DNA of 64,000 nt, taken from Pseudomonadota bacterium. Its GTDB lineage: Bacteria; Pseudomonadota; Gammaproteobacteria; Steroidobacterales; Steroidobacteraceae. Shown here in pieces: positions 26,013 through 34,435 of the stretch; the first letter of the stretch is position 1, and each line of letters opens with the position of its first letter. The position numbers and the translations under genes were made by a program. Below the pieces are notes generated by a model. That model made no database searches and was not told the DNA's origin. It saw nothing but the letters and a program-made list of their open reading frames with translations. The stretch lies in the NCBI GenBank assembly GCA_018240525.1, contig JAFEFN010000001.1, positions 62,001 to 126,000 on the forward strand, given 5' to 3'.

Positions 26013-28355
26013 ATGCGGGCCAATAGAAGCTCAACCATTTCCCTCACGCTGGCTGCTGCGGCTTCGGCCGCGGCGCTGCCGGGCGCCGTGCTCGCCGCCG
26101 GCGACAATTCCTCGGGGGGCCTCGAGGAAATCGTGGTCACCGCCAACAAGCTGAACGCCGAAAAGGTGCTGGACATCCCGGTGTCGATCCAGGCGATCTC
26201 CGGGGACACCCTGCAGCGCGAGGGTGCCTCGGGCATCATGAGCATCGCCGGATCCGTGCCCGGCCTGTCGGTCCAGGACCTAGGTCCGGGCGACAAGAAG
26301 TATGTCATCCGCGGTATCAACTCCACCGGCGATTCGACCATCGGCGTGTACTACGGCGAGGCGGTGATCAGCGGCACCAACGGTGACGACGGTGGCGGCT
26401 TCCAGCCCGACATCCGCCTGTACGACCTCGATCGCATCGAGGTGTTGCGCGGCCCGCAGGGAACACTGTACGGGGCGAGTTCCATGAGCGGCACGATCCG
26501 CTTCGTCCCGAAGATGCCCGACCTGAACGTTCTTGGCGGCTACATCACCCTGGAGGGCTCCAAGACCGCGCACGCCAACGGCAACAACTACAACATCAAC
26601 GGCGAGCTCAACCTGCCGGTCATCGACGGCCAGCTCGCCGTGCGCATGGTCGGCTGGAAACTCTACGATGCAGGCTACGTCAACCAGACCCGCGTCGGCG
26701 CGGGCGTCACCGCCAACGACAGCAACGGGGTGCCGCAACCGGTCAAGCCGCTGGGCTACGTGCCCGGGGTCAACTGGGACGATGTCGGCGGCGGCCGCGT
26801 CGAGCTGCGCTACCAGCCCACCGAGAACCTGACCATCGATGCCAACGTGACCTCGCAGAGTGAGCACTCGGGCGGTTCGTCGCGCTGGACGCCGGCGGGC
26901 GTGCAGGCCTTCAGCGGCGGGCCGATTCCGCCCATCGAAGGCTGCGACCTGTGCAACACGGACGTGACGATCAGCCCCTGGAGCGACAACATCAAGATCT
27001 TCGGCCTCACGGCCGCGTACAAGATCCGCGGGGGCACGTTCACCGCGACGACCAACCAGTTCAATCGCGACACCGCCTTCAGCTTCGATTCGACGCCGGT
27101 GCTGGTGTCCTTCGACGTGCCGGTGCCTGCCGAAACGCTCGAGCCACGCACGCGCAAGGTCAACAACACCGAGGTGCGCTTTGCCAGCGACCTGGACTCA
27201 CCGGTGAACTTCGTCGTCGGCGCCTACCGCCAGCACGAGACCCAGGATCTCGCCGTGCAGGTGATCACGACCGGTGCCAATGGCCTGGTGACCGGCCCCT
27301 TCAGCACCGAGACCGCCGATGACGCGCTGGACTTCCCGGGCGTCGGCAACACGTTCTTCGGCAGGACCGACTCGCGCGAGGACACCCAGTGGGCGGGCTT
27401 CGGCGAGGCCACCTGGAAGATCGACAGTCACTGGACGGCCATCGCCGGCATCCGCTACTTCACCGAGACGCTGAACGGGGTGCAGACGCAGACGCACCCC
27501 TTCGGCGGCTTCCCCGGCGACCCGAACCTGGTGCCGATCTATGACCCGCAGGAGACCTTCGACAAGGTTACCTGGAAGGCCAACCTCAGCTACAAGTTCG
27601 ACAACGGCATGCTGGTCTACGGCACCGTCTCGACCGGCTTCCGCGGCGGTGGCCTGAACGCGGTGAGCGAGCCCTTCGAGCCCATCCCGCCCGCGTTCGA
27701 GCCCGACACGCTCACCAACTACGAGGCCGGCTTCAAGGGGCGGCTGTTCGAGGGACTGTTCGACTACCAGCTCGACGCCTACTTCATCAAGTGGGACAAC
27801 ATGCAGGTGCAGCTGACGACCGCCGACGGCGCGTTCGTCTACACCGGCAACGTCGGTGCCGCGGACGTGAAGGGCGTGGAATTCGAGTTCAACGCGCACC
27901 CCATCGACTACCTGACGGGGACCCTGTCTGGCTCCTGGCAGGACGCGAAGGTCACCGAGTCCCCGACGGAGGAGGAACTGGCGGCCAACCCGACGCTGCC
28001 GGTCGACGGCATGCCCATCCCGAACGTGCCGAAGTTCCAGTTCTACGCGGCGCTGAACTACACGCGGCCCATTTCCGGAACGTGGCAGGGCGTGGCGGCG
28101 GCGGACGTGACCTATCGCGGCAGCACCGAGGCGTATTTCCGTTCGAACAGCCTCTACAACCTCTCGCTGCCGGCGTATACGCTGGTGGACCTGCGCCTGG
28201 GAGTGATCAACGGTCCCTGGACCGCGAACGTGTTCGTGCGGAACCTGACCGACGAGCGTGCGCAGGTGTCGGCGATCAACTCGAGCCAGGACCCGCACGG
28301 GCTGCTCACCGTGCAGCCGCGTACCATCGGGATCAACCTGACGCGCACCTTCTGA
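26013..28355 (+). CDS. TonB-dependent outer-membrane receptor
   Basis: A 780-residue outer-membrane transporter. Signal peptide ends near AVLAAGDN; the TonB box EEIVVTA is at residues 38-44; the plug domain follows (IPVSIQAISGDTL, then YVIRGIN and IEVLRGPQGTLYGASSMSGTIRF); the rest is a 22-strand beta barrel ending in the aromatic C-terminus RTF. It resembles the iron/polymer-type receptors of sphingomonads and Gammaproteobacteria, whose substrates range from siderophores to catabolic nutrients. Start chosen at ATG 26013. The location between the CDGSH-cupin gene and an amino-acid permease points to uptake of a small nutrient rather than a siderophore, since no iron genes are close. Confidence 0.92.
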   Translation: MRANRSSTISLTLAAAASAAALPGAVLAAGDNSSGGLEEIVVTANKLNAEKVLDIPVSIQAISGDTLQREGASGIMSIAGSVPGLSVQDLGPGDKKYVIRGINSTGDSTIGVYYGEAVISGTNGDDGGGFQPDIRLYDLDRIEVLRGPQGTLYGASSMSGTIRFVPKMPDLNVLGGYITLEGSKTAHANGNNYNINGELNLPVIDGQLAVRMVGWKLYDAGYVNQTRVGAGVTANDSNGVPQPVKPLGYVPGVNWDDVGGGRVELRYQPTENLTIDANVTSQSEHSGGSSRWTPAGVQAFSGGPIPPIEGCDLCNTDVTISPWSDNIKIFGLTAAYKIRGGTFTATTNQFNRDTAFSFDSTPVLVSFDVPVPAETLEPRTRKVNNTEVRFASDLDSPVNFVVGAYRQHETQDLAVQVITTGANGLVTGPFSTETADDALDFPGVGNTFFGRTDSREDTQWAGFGEATWKIDSHWTAIAGIRYFTETLNGVQTQTHPFGGFPGDPNLVPIYDPQETFDKVTWKANLSYKFDNGMLVYGTVSTGFRGGGLNAVSEPFEPIPPAFEPDTLTNYEAGFKGRLFEGLFDYQLDAYFIKWDNMQVQLTTADGAFVYTGNVGAADVKGVEFEFNAHPIDYLTGTLSGSWQDAKVTESPTEEELAANPTLPVDGMPIPNVPKFQFYAALNYTRPISGTWQGVAAADVTYRGSTEAYFRSNSLYNLSLPAYTLVDLRLGVINGPWTANVFVRNLTDERAQVSAINSSQDPHGLLTVQPRTIGINLTRTF

Positions 28356-28368
28356 GCAAGGCTTGCAT

Positions 28369-28421
28369 CGGGCACGATGCCGGCCGCGAGCGTACACTCG
28401 CGGCCGGCATTTGCGTGCCCG
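28369..28421 (+). terminator. long hairpin after the TonB receptor gene
   Basis: An inner perfect 14-bp stem (28377-28390 with 28397-28410, loop CGTACA) is extended by an outer 8-bp stem (28369-28376 with 28414-28421) across a 3-nt bulge, 22 bp in all. It lies 13 bases after the stop codon and should separate the receptor from the downstream permease gene. There is no long T-run. Confidence 0.65.
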
Positions 28422-28462
28422 GACCCGATGTCCCGATGTAGGTCGCGAATTGAGCGAGCGCC

Positions 28463-29884
28463 ATGGACACTGTCTCGATTAGCGAGCGAGAAAAGGGTCT
28501 CAAGCGTGACTTGAGCAAGACCCAGATCGTCATGATTGGGCTTGGCGGTGCGATCGGCACCGGCCTGTTCATGGGCAGCGGGCTGGCCATCGGCTACGCC
28601 GGGCCGGCGGTGATCGTCAGCTACGCGCTCGCCGGCTTCGTGGCCCTGGTCATGGTGTTCAGCCTTTCGGAAATGGCCGTGGTCCACCCGACGGCCGGCT
28701 CGTTCGGCACGTACGCCGAGACCTACCTCAACCCGTGGGCCGGCTTCGTCGTGCGCTACACCTACTGGGTCTCACAGGTGATCGCCATCGGCGGCGAGGC
28801 CGTGGCGGCCGGCCTGTACATGACCTTCTGGTTTCCCGGCGTGCCGGTATGGGTCTGGGCCCTCGGCTTCTGTGCGGTGCTGCTGTACGTCAACTCCCGC
28901 TCGGTGGGCAACTTCGGGACCATCGAGTCGTGGTTCGCCCTCATCAAGGTCGTGGCGATCGTGCTCTTCATCATCCTGGGCACTGCGAGCATCTTCGGTC
29001 TGACCGGGCCGGCGACGGGCTTCCACAACCTCACGGGCCTTCCCGGTGGCTTTGCGCCCAAGGGATGGAACGGGATCTGGATGGCGGTGATCGTGGGCAT
29101 CTTCTCCTTCAACGGCATCGAGGTGATCGCGGTGACCTCCGGCGAGGCGCAGAACCCGCGCGTGGCGATTCCCGCCGCGTTGCGCACCATGGTGTTCCGG
29201 CTGGCGCTCTTCTACCTGCTGGCCGTCGCGGTCATCGTGACCACCGTGCCCTGGACCGCCACGGGCGTGAAGGTCGTGGCGCAGAGCCCCTTCGTCAGCG
29301 TGTTCCAGCACTCCGGCATCCGCCAGGCGGCCGCGATCATGAACTTCGTGGTCATCAGCGCGGCGCTATCGAGCATGAACACCAACATCTACCTGTGCTC
29401 CCGCATGCTGTTCTCCCTGTCGCGTGGTCGCTACGCACCGCAGGCGCTGGGGGCCCTGAGTCGCCATGGCAGCCCGCTGGCGGCGATCCTGATCTCCGGG
29501 GCCTGCATCCTGGTTGCGGCGGGCGTATCGATCTTCACGCCCAACGCCTATGCGTACCTGCTCGGGGTGGCCTTGTTCGCCGCGATCCTGGTGTGGATGT
29601 TCATCCTGACGAGCCACCTGGCCTTCCGCCGCCGGCACGACGCCAAGGAACTGCCGGTACGCATGCCGCTGTTCCCGTGGATGCAGTACGCCGGACTTCT
29701 GATGCTGGCCGCGATCCTGGTGACCATGGGGCTTGACGCCAACCTCTACGTCTCCTGGGTCTACGGCGTCCCATGGCTCGTGCTGATATCCGCCGCCTAC
29801 TTCATCTGGCGCGGCAGTCAGCGCGCGCAGCCCGGAGCCGCAGCGGCGGCCCCGGCAACCCCCACCTCCATGCCAAACGACTGA
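28463..29884 (+). CDS. APC-family amino-acid permease
   Basis: A 473-residue, 12-helix amino-acid/H+ symporter. The first helix GGAIGTGLFMGSGLAI is the conserved substrate-backbone site of the amino-acid transporter family, and the following LSEMAVVHPTAGSFGTYA and the loop EAQNPRVAIPAALR match the aromatic/GABA/asparagine permease subgroup (AnsP, AroP, GabP). Its substrate would therefore be an amino acid or close analogue. The stop is 8 bp before the next gene's ATG, which argues that the permease feeds the PLP enzyme encoded there. Confidence 0.93.
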   Translation: MDTVSISEREKGLKRDLSKTQIVMIGLGGAIGTGLFMGSGLAIGYAGPAVIVSYALAGFVALVMVFSLSEMAVVHPTAGSFGTYAETYLNPWAGFVVRYTYWVSQVIAIGGEAVAAGLYMTFWFPGVPVWVWALGFCAVLLYVNSRSVGNFGTIESWFALIKVVAIVLFIILGTASIFGLTGPATGFHNLTGLPGGFAPKGWNGIWMAVIVGIFSFNGIEVIAVTSGEAQNPRVAIPAALRTMVFRLALFYLLAVAVIVTTVPWTATGVKVVAQSPFVSVFQHSGIRQAAAIMNFVVISAALSSMNTNIYLCSRMLFSLSRGRYAPQALGALSRHGSPLAAILISGACILVAAGVSIFTPNAYAYLLGVALFAAILVWMFILTSHLAFRRRHDAKELPVRMPLFPWMQYAGLLMLAAILVTMGLDANLYVSWVYGVPWLVLISAAYFIWRGSQRAQPGAAAAAPATPTSMPND

Positions 29885-29892
29885 GCACCGCC

Positions 29893-31038
29893 ATGAGCCC
29901 CGACTTCGACGCGCTGCGACGCAGATTCCCCGTCCTCGAGCGCAAGACCTACCTGAACAGCGGCTCCTACTGCGCCCTGGCCGACACCGTGCGGGATGCC
30001 ATCAACGCCTACATGGAGGACCGGCTGATGGTGGGTGCCAACTGGGACGTGTGGGTCGCCAAGAACGAGGCGGTGCGCGCGCTCATGGCCCAGGTGCTGC
30101 GCGCGCAGGCCGACGAGATTGCCGTGACCGCCTCGGCCTCGGCGGGGATCAATGCGCTGGCGAGCGCGTGCGATTTCTCCGGGGAGCGCAACAAGGTCGT
30201 CATCAGCGACTTCGAATTTCCGACCAACGCTCAGATCTGGCACGCCCAGGAGCAGCGGGGCGCCCGCGTGGTGCACGTGCCGCGCGCCGCGGACGGCTAC
30301 ATCCCCCTGGAGAGCTTCGCCAGGGCCATCGACGAGCAGACGCAGATTGTGGCGGTGACGCACGTGTGCTTCCGCAACGGGGCGATGCTCGATGTCGCGG
30401 GCATCGCCCGGCTCGCCCATGCCAAGGGCGCGAAGATCATGCTCGATTGCTACCAGTCGGTCGGCGCGCTCACGGTGGACGTCAAGCGTCTGGATGTCGA
30501 CTTCGCCGTCGGCGGGATGCTCAAGTACCTGCTCGGCACGGCCGGCCTCGGGTTCTTGTACGTACGCGGCGAGCTGGTCCGCTCACTGCATCCGAGCCAT
30601 ACCGGCTGGTTCGCGCAGGAGAACATCGCGGCAATGGACATCACCGCGAACCGGCCCTCGCCGACGGCGCGGCGCTTCGAGGCCGGCACGCCCGCGGTGG
30701 TCAACTGCTACGCGGTCGAGGCCGGGCTCAAGATCATCCAGGAAGTGGGCACGGATGCCATCGAGGCGCGCGTGCGCAAGCTCACCGAGCTGTGCATGGC
30801 GCGCCTGGAGGACATCGGCTGGCCGAGCATCACCCCGCGACCGCAGCACCGGCACGGGCCGATGGTGTGCGTGCGTGCCCGCCAGGTGGATCAGCTGTTC
30901 TGGAAGCTCATGGCCGAAGACATCGTCTGTTCGTTCCGCGACGACAACCTGCGGGCCACGTTTCATTTCTACAATAACGAGGAGGACGTGGAGGCTCTCG
31001 TGGGCGCGCTCGCCCGGCACCGCGCGCAGTTCCAGTAG
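29893..31038 (+). CDS. class V aminotransferase-fold PLP enzyme (EgtE/epimerase-like)
   Basis: A 381-residue fold-type-I PLP enzyme of the group containing kynureninase, isopenicillin-N epimerase-like and EgtE-like C-S lyase proteins. YLNSGSYCALADTV is the N-terminal substrate segment, LDCYQSVG holds the PLP-pyridine Asp, and the Schiff-base Lys is in GGMLKYLLG, followed by a conserved aromatic turn. Start chosen at ATG 29893, 8 bp after the permease stop; a longer frame upstream only reads the permease gene. The reaction could be C-S, C-N or C-C cleavage or racemisation; the sequence does not settle which. Cluster context suggests it acts on the imported amino compound. Confidence 0.85.
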   Translation: MSPDFDALRRRFPVLERKTYLNSGSYCALADTVRDAINAYMEDRLMVGANWDVWVAKNEAVRALMAQVLRAQADEIAVTASASAGINALASACDFSGERNKVVISDFEFPTNAQIWHAQEQRGARVVHVPRAADGYIPLESFARAIDEQTQIVAVTHVCFRNGAMLDVAGIARLAHAKGAKIMLDCYQSVGALTVDVKRLDVDFAVGGMLKYLLGTAGLGFLYVRGELVRSLHPSHTGWFAQENIAAMDITANRPSPTARRFEAGTPAVVNCYAVEAGLKIIQEVGTDAIEARVRKLTELCMARLEDIGWPSITPRPQHRHGPMVCVRARQVDQLFWKLMAEDIVCSFRDDNLRATFHFYNNEEDVEALVGALARHRAQFQ

Positions 31039-31131
31039 CGGTTTTCTAGGGCACGCGGCCTAATTTTCCGCCCCGGACCCGGTGGGTCCATCCCGTATCA
31101 TGCCGGTGTCCCCACTACTGAAGATGAACCC

Positions 31132-32424
31132 ATGAATGCACTGGCGGGCAGCGGACAGGGTGTTCGCTCCGGAGCGGCCTTCCCGGCCGAGGCGCTGCGC
31201 GCGCAGTTTCCCGCCCTGCAGCGCGGCGGTTCCTTCATCCATTTCGACAACGCCGCCGGTGCCCAGGTCCCGCAGCTGGTGCTGGACGCGGTGAATCGCC
31301 ACCTCATTGACCACAACGTCCAGCGCGGCGGCCGCTACCCGCAGACGCGGGCGGTCGATGCCATGATCGCCCGTGCGCGCGCCTCGGTCGCCGCCTTCGT
31401 GAACGCGCGACGGCCGGAGGAGATCGCCTTCGGGCTGAACGCAACCTCCTTCATCCGCCTGGTCAGCCTGGCCATCGGGCAAACCCTGGGTGCGCGCAAC
31501 GAGATCATCATCACCGACCTCGACCACGAGGCGAACATCGCCACGTGGCTGGTGCTCGAGCGCATGGGCGCGCGCTTCCTCTGGTGGAGGATGCGCAGCG
31601 ACGGGGCGCTGCATGCGCAGGACCTGGCACCGCTGCTGACGCCGCGCACGCGCATCGTTGCGTGCACGCTGACTTCCAACGCACTCGGCTCGGTCACGGA
31701 CGTGCGCGCGGCGGCCGATCTTGCGCATGCCGCCGGGGCGGAGATCTTCCTCGACGGCGTGCACTACGGCCCGCACGGTCCCATCGACGTGCAGGCCTTC
31801 GACTGCGATTACCTCGTCTGCTCCGGCTACAAGATCTTCGCGCCCCACATGGGCTTCCTGTGGGGGCGCTACGAGGTGCTGGAGCGACTGCCGACGTTCC
31901 GCGAGGAATTCATCCCGGACGCTCCCCCGGGCAAGATCGAGGCGGGCACGTTCGCCTACGAGAACGTCGCCGGGATGGATGCCGCGGTCGGATACCTCGC
32001 GCGCCTGGGCCGCACGCTCAGCGGCCGCCCGGGGCTCCCGGACGCCCACAGCCTGGGCGCGGACGCCCAGGCGGCCATGACGGCGATCCGTGGCTACGAG
32101 CAGCGGCTGTCCCTGGAGACCGCACGCATGCTGCGCGAATGCGGGGCGACTGTGTACGGCATCGATGCGGATGCGCGGGTCGGCGAGCGCGTGCCGACCT
32201 TCTGCTTCAACCTGCCGGGCATCCTCCCGCAGCGGGTCACCGAGGCGGCGGCGGAGGCGGGCATCGCGCTCCGTGACGGCCACATGTACTCGCCGCGGTT
32301 GATGGATCGGCTCGGTGTGTCACGCGAGACAGGCGTGGTGCGGGCCTCGCTCGTGCACTACAACACCCCCGCCGAAGTCCACCGCCTGGGCGAGGTGCTC
32401 GCGAGGCTACGCCGCTCCGGATGA
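31132..32424 (+). CDS. cysteine-desulfurase-like class V PLP enzyme lacking the active-site Cys
   Basis: A 430-residue fold-type-I PLP protein resembling the cysteine-desulfurase-like subfamily exemplified by VC1184. FDNAAGAQVP begins the fold, DLDHEANI and FLDGVHYGPHGPID supply cofactor contacts, and the Schiff-base Lys is in SGYKIFAPHMGFLWG. At the place where SufS/CsdA have the catalytic Cys (HHCAQP), this protein reads HMYSPR, so it is unlikely to be a persulfide-forming desulfurase. The end, VRASLVHYNTPAEVHRL, is family-typical. It follows the first PLP enzyme by 93 bp and overlaps the convergent TauE gene by 18 bp. The reaction is unknown. Confidence 0.85.
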   Translation: MNALAGSGQGVRSGAAFPAEALRAQFPALQRGGSFIHFDNAAGAQVPQLVLDAVNRHLIDHNVQRGGRYPQTRAVDAMIARARASVAAFVNARRPEEIAFGLNATSFIRLVSLAIGQTLGARNEIIITDLDHEANIATWLVLERMGARFLWWRMRSDGALHAQDLAPLLTPRTRIVACTLTSNALGSVTDVRAAADLAHAAGAEIFLDGVHYGPHGPIDVQAFDCDYLVCSGYKIFAPHMGFLWGRYEVLERLPTFREEFIPDAPPGKIEAGTFAYENVAGMDAAVGYLARLGRTLSGRPGLPDAHSLGADAQAAMTAIRGYEQRLSLETARMLRECGATVYGIDADARVGERVPTFCFNLPGILPQRVTEAAAEAGIALRDGHMYSPRLMDRLGVSRETGVVRASLVHYNTPAEVHRLGEVLARLRRSG

Positions 32425-33312
32425 GACCTGGCGGCTGGCGGCCGGCCCAGCCCCGCGCAGTGCCGAGAACAACATGAGCAGGGCGGTGTAGAGAGCGACC
32501 GCAACCACCAGCCACAGCAGCCAAAAGGTCGACAGGCTCTTCACCACGTACGCCGCCAGCAGCACGCCCGGGATCCCGCCGATGGCCAGGCTGACCGCCG
32601 CGCGCACGCTGTAGCGCCCCTCGCGGATGAAGCGCATCGCGCCGACCGGCATCAGGAACGCGCACGAACCCATCATGATCGGGAAGGCGGCGATCGGGCT
32701 CATGCCCAGCAGGCACACCAGGATCAGGCACGGCGCGTAGAGCCCCACGCCGAAGGTCATGAGCGCCCCGAGCAGGAAGTTCACGCCGACGGCGAACACC
32801 AGAGTCCCCCCGGACAGGCCGATGGCCTCGCCGCCCCCCGGCATCCAGTGCAGGTTCTTCGCCAGCAGCAGCCCGGCGGCGATGAGCAACGCCACCCCCA
32901 TGCACAGCTGCACGGTGCGCCGGGGCAGGCCGGAGACGATGCCGGCACCGAACCAGGCACCGAGCATGGAGGCGACGATCATGCTGACCAGCGTGACCGG
33001 CTCGACCGTGACGGCGGCGATGAAGATCAGCGCCTCCGTGAGGGCCGGCAGGGCGTGCCCGGAGTTGAGGGTGCCGGGGATGTCTTCGTCCGGGACCCGC
33101 TTGAACAGCTTGAAGATGGCGGTGGTCGGGGCAAAGCAGCCGATGCCCAGGGTGTCGAAGAAGTTGGTGACGCCCCCGGTGACCAGGTCGGCGATGCGCG
33201 GCCCGCGCGGCCCGGTGCCCCCGCGCCGGCGCTCCGCCAGAAACCAGCCCACGATGTAGGCGATGCCGATGGCCAGCAGCGCACCCAGGAGCAGGGCGGT
33301 GATCAGATTCAA
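32407..33312 (-). CDS. TauE/SafE-family anion exporter
   Basis: A 301-residue membrane protein with about eight hydrophobic segments. Two homologous halves carry the family motifs: GIGCFAPTTAIFKLFKRVPDEDIPGTLNSGHALPALTEALIF in the first, and GVGLYAPCLILVCLLGMSPIAAFPIMMGSCAFLMPVGAMRFI in the second (partial strings quoted). TauE/SafE proteins are thought to export sulfite, sulfoacetate or other organic anions. Start appears to be TTG 33312 with GGGA upstream. It converges with the PLP-enzyme gene and diverges from the aminotransferase gene. Sulfite or sulfonate export would fit organosulfur breakdown in this locus, but the substrate is not proven. Confidence 0.85.
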   Translation of the reverse strand: MNLITALLLGALLAIGIAYIVGWFLAERRRGGTGPRGPRIADLVTGGVTNFFDTLGIGCFAPTTAIFKLFKRVPDEDIPGTLNSGHALPALTEALIFIAAVTVEPVTLVSMIVASMLGAWFGAGIVSGLPRRTVQLCMGVALLIAAGLLLAKNLHWMPGGGEAIGLSGGTLVFAVGVNFLLGALMTFGVGLYAPCLILVCLLGMSPIAAFPIMMGSCAFLMPVGAMRFIREGRYSVRAAVSLAIGGIPGVLLAAYVVKSLSTFWLLWLVVAVALYTALLMLFSALRGAGPAASRQVSSGAA

Positions 33313-33436
33313 GGTTGTTCCCGTGCGGCCGGGGGCCGGTGGCGCATGTTCCGGGCGATCCTACTCGATCCGCGGCCGGATATGCGGATGGAGGCAGTCC
33401 GCTGCGGCTGCGCCCCCGGGGCCCCAGCGTCCCCAG

Positions 33437-33464
33437 TTGCCCGCGGGTGAAAACCCCTTACACT
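33437..33464 (+). promoter_or_regulatory. candidate sigma70 promoter for the aminotransferase-sulfotransferase pair
   Basis: TTGCCC at 33437-33442 and TACACT at 33459-33464 are spaced by 16 bp, in a locally AT-richer patch 48 bp before the ATG at 33512. Each hexamer matches four consensus positions. It lies between the divergent TauE and aminotransferase genes. Confidence 0.4.
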
Positions 33465-33511
33465 TTTCGCCCCCCAGGCCGCGGCACGCCCGCAACGGAT
33501 AAGGACACACG

Positions 33512-34435
33512 ATGACGCAGGGTTCTCACCACAGCTCGGCCGACCCGCGCAACCGGGACATCCTCATCTACGTCAACGGCGAGCTCTATCCGCGCGAGAA
33601 GGCCATGGTCTCGGTCTTCGATTCCGGCTTCATCCTCGGGGACGGGATCTGGGAGGGCCTGCGGGTCCACCACGGCCGCATCGCCTTCCTCGGGATGCAC
33701 CTGGCGCGCCTGTACGAGGCGGCCAAGGCCATCGACCTGGACGTGGGGCTGGACCGGGCGCAGCTCGCTGCCGCCCTGTATCGCACGCTGGAGGCCAACC
33801 AGATGACCGACGGGGCGCACGTGCGCCTGATGGTGACCCGCGGCATGAAGAGCACGCCCTACCAGGATCCGCGCGCCTGCATCGGTCCTGCCACCATCGT
33901 CATCATCCCCGAGTACAAGCTGCCCCAGCCGCAGATGCTCACCAAGGGGCTGCGGCTGTTCACCGTGCACGTGCGCCGCGGCGCCCCGGACGTGCAGGAT
34001 CCGAAGCTCAACTCGCACTCCAAGCTCAACTGCATCACCGCCTGCATCCAGGCCACCAAGGCCGGCGCCGACGAGGCGCTCATGCTCGACCCGCTCGGAT
34101 TCGTCGCGACCTGCAACTCGACCCACTTCTTCATCGTGCGCGGGGAAGAGGTGTGGACCTCGAGCGGCAAGTACTGCATCCCCGGGATCACGCGAGCCAA
34201 CGTGCTGCGGGTCTGTCGCGAGGCCGGCATCCCCGCATTCGAGAAGGACTTCAGCCTCACCGAGGTCTACGGCGCCGACGAGGCCTTCGTCACCGGCACG
34301 TTCGCCGGCATCGCGCCGGTGGTGGAGATCGACGGGCGCAGGATCTCCGCCGGCCGCGGCCCCATGGTCGAGCGGCTGCAGAAGCTGTACCTCGAGCTGA
34401 TCGCGCGCGATGTCGCCTCCGCCACGGCGCCATGA
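33512..34435 (+). CDS. class IV aminotransferase (BCAT/D-amino-acid type)
   Basis: A 307-residue fold-type-IV PLP enzyme related to branched-chain and D-amino-acid aminotransferases and aminodeoxychorismate lyase. Early motifs are YVNGELYPREKAMVSVFDSGFILGDGIWEGLR (partial string), the Schiff-base Lys is in NSHSKLNCITA near residue 172, and DEALMLDPLGFVATCNSTHFF binds the cofactor phosphate. It would move an amino group between an amino acid and a 2-oxo acid. Its stop overlaps the start of the sulfotransferase-like gene by 4 bp (ATGA), so the two products are made together. ilvE-type housekeeping is possible, but no other branched-chain genes adjoin it. Confidence 0.88.
   Translation: MTQGSHHSSADPRNRDILIYVNGELYPREKAMVSVFDSGFILGDGIWEGLRVHHGRIAFLGMHLARLYEAAKAIDLDVGLDRAQLAAALYRTLEANQMTDGAHVRLMVTRGMKSTPYQDPRACIGPATIVIIPEYKLPQPQMLTKGLRLFTVHVRRGAPDVQDPKLNSHSKLNCITACIQATKAGADEALMLDPLGFVATCNSTHFFIVRGEEVWTSSGKYCIPGITRANVLRVCREAGIPAFEKDFSLTEVYGADEAFVTGTFAGIAPVVEIDGRRISAGRGPMVERLQKLYLELIARDVASATAP

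Noticed and set aside
33512..34435. ilvE housekeeping branched-chain aminotransferase
   Set aside because: The motifs fit the wider class IV family, and the coupling to a sulfotransferase-like gene argues against assigning ilvE without a search.
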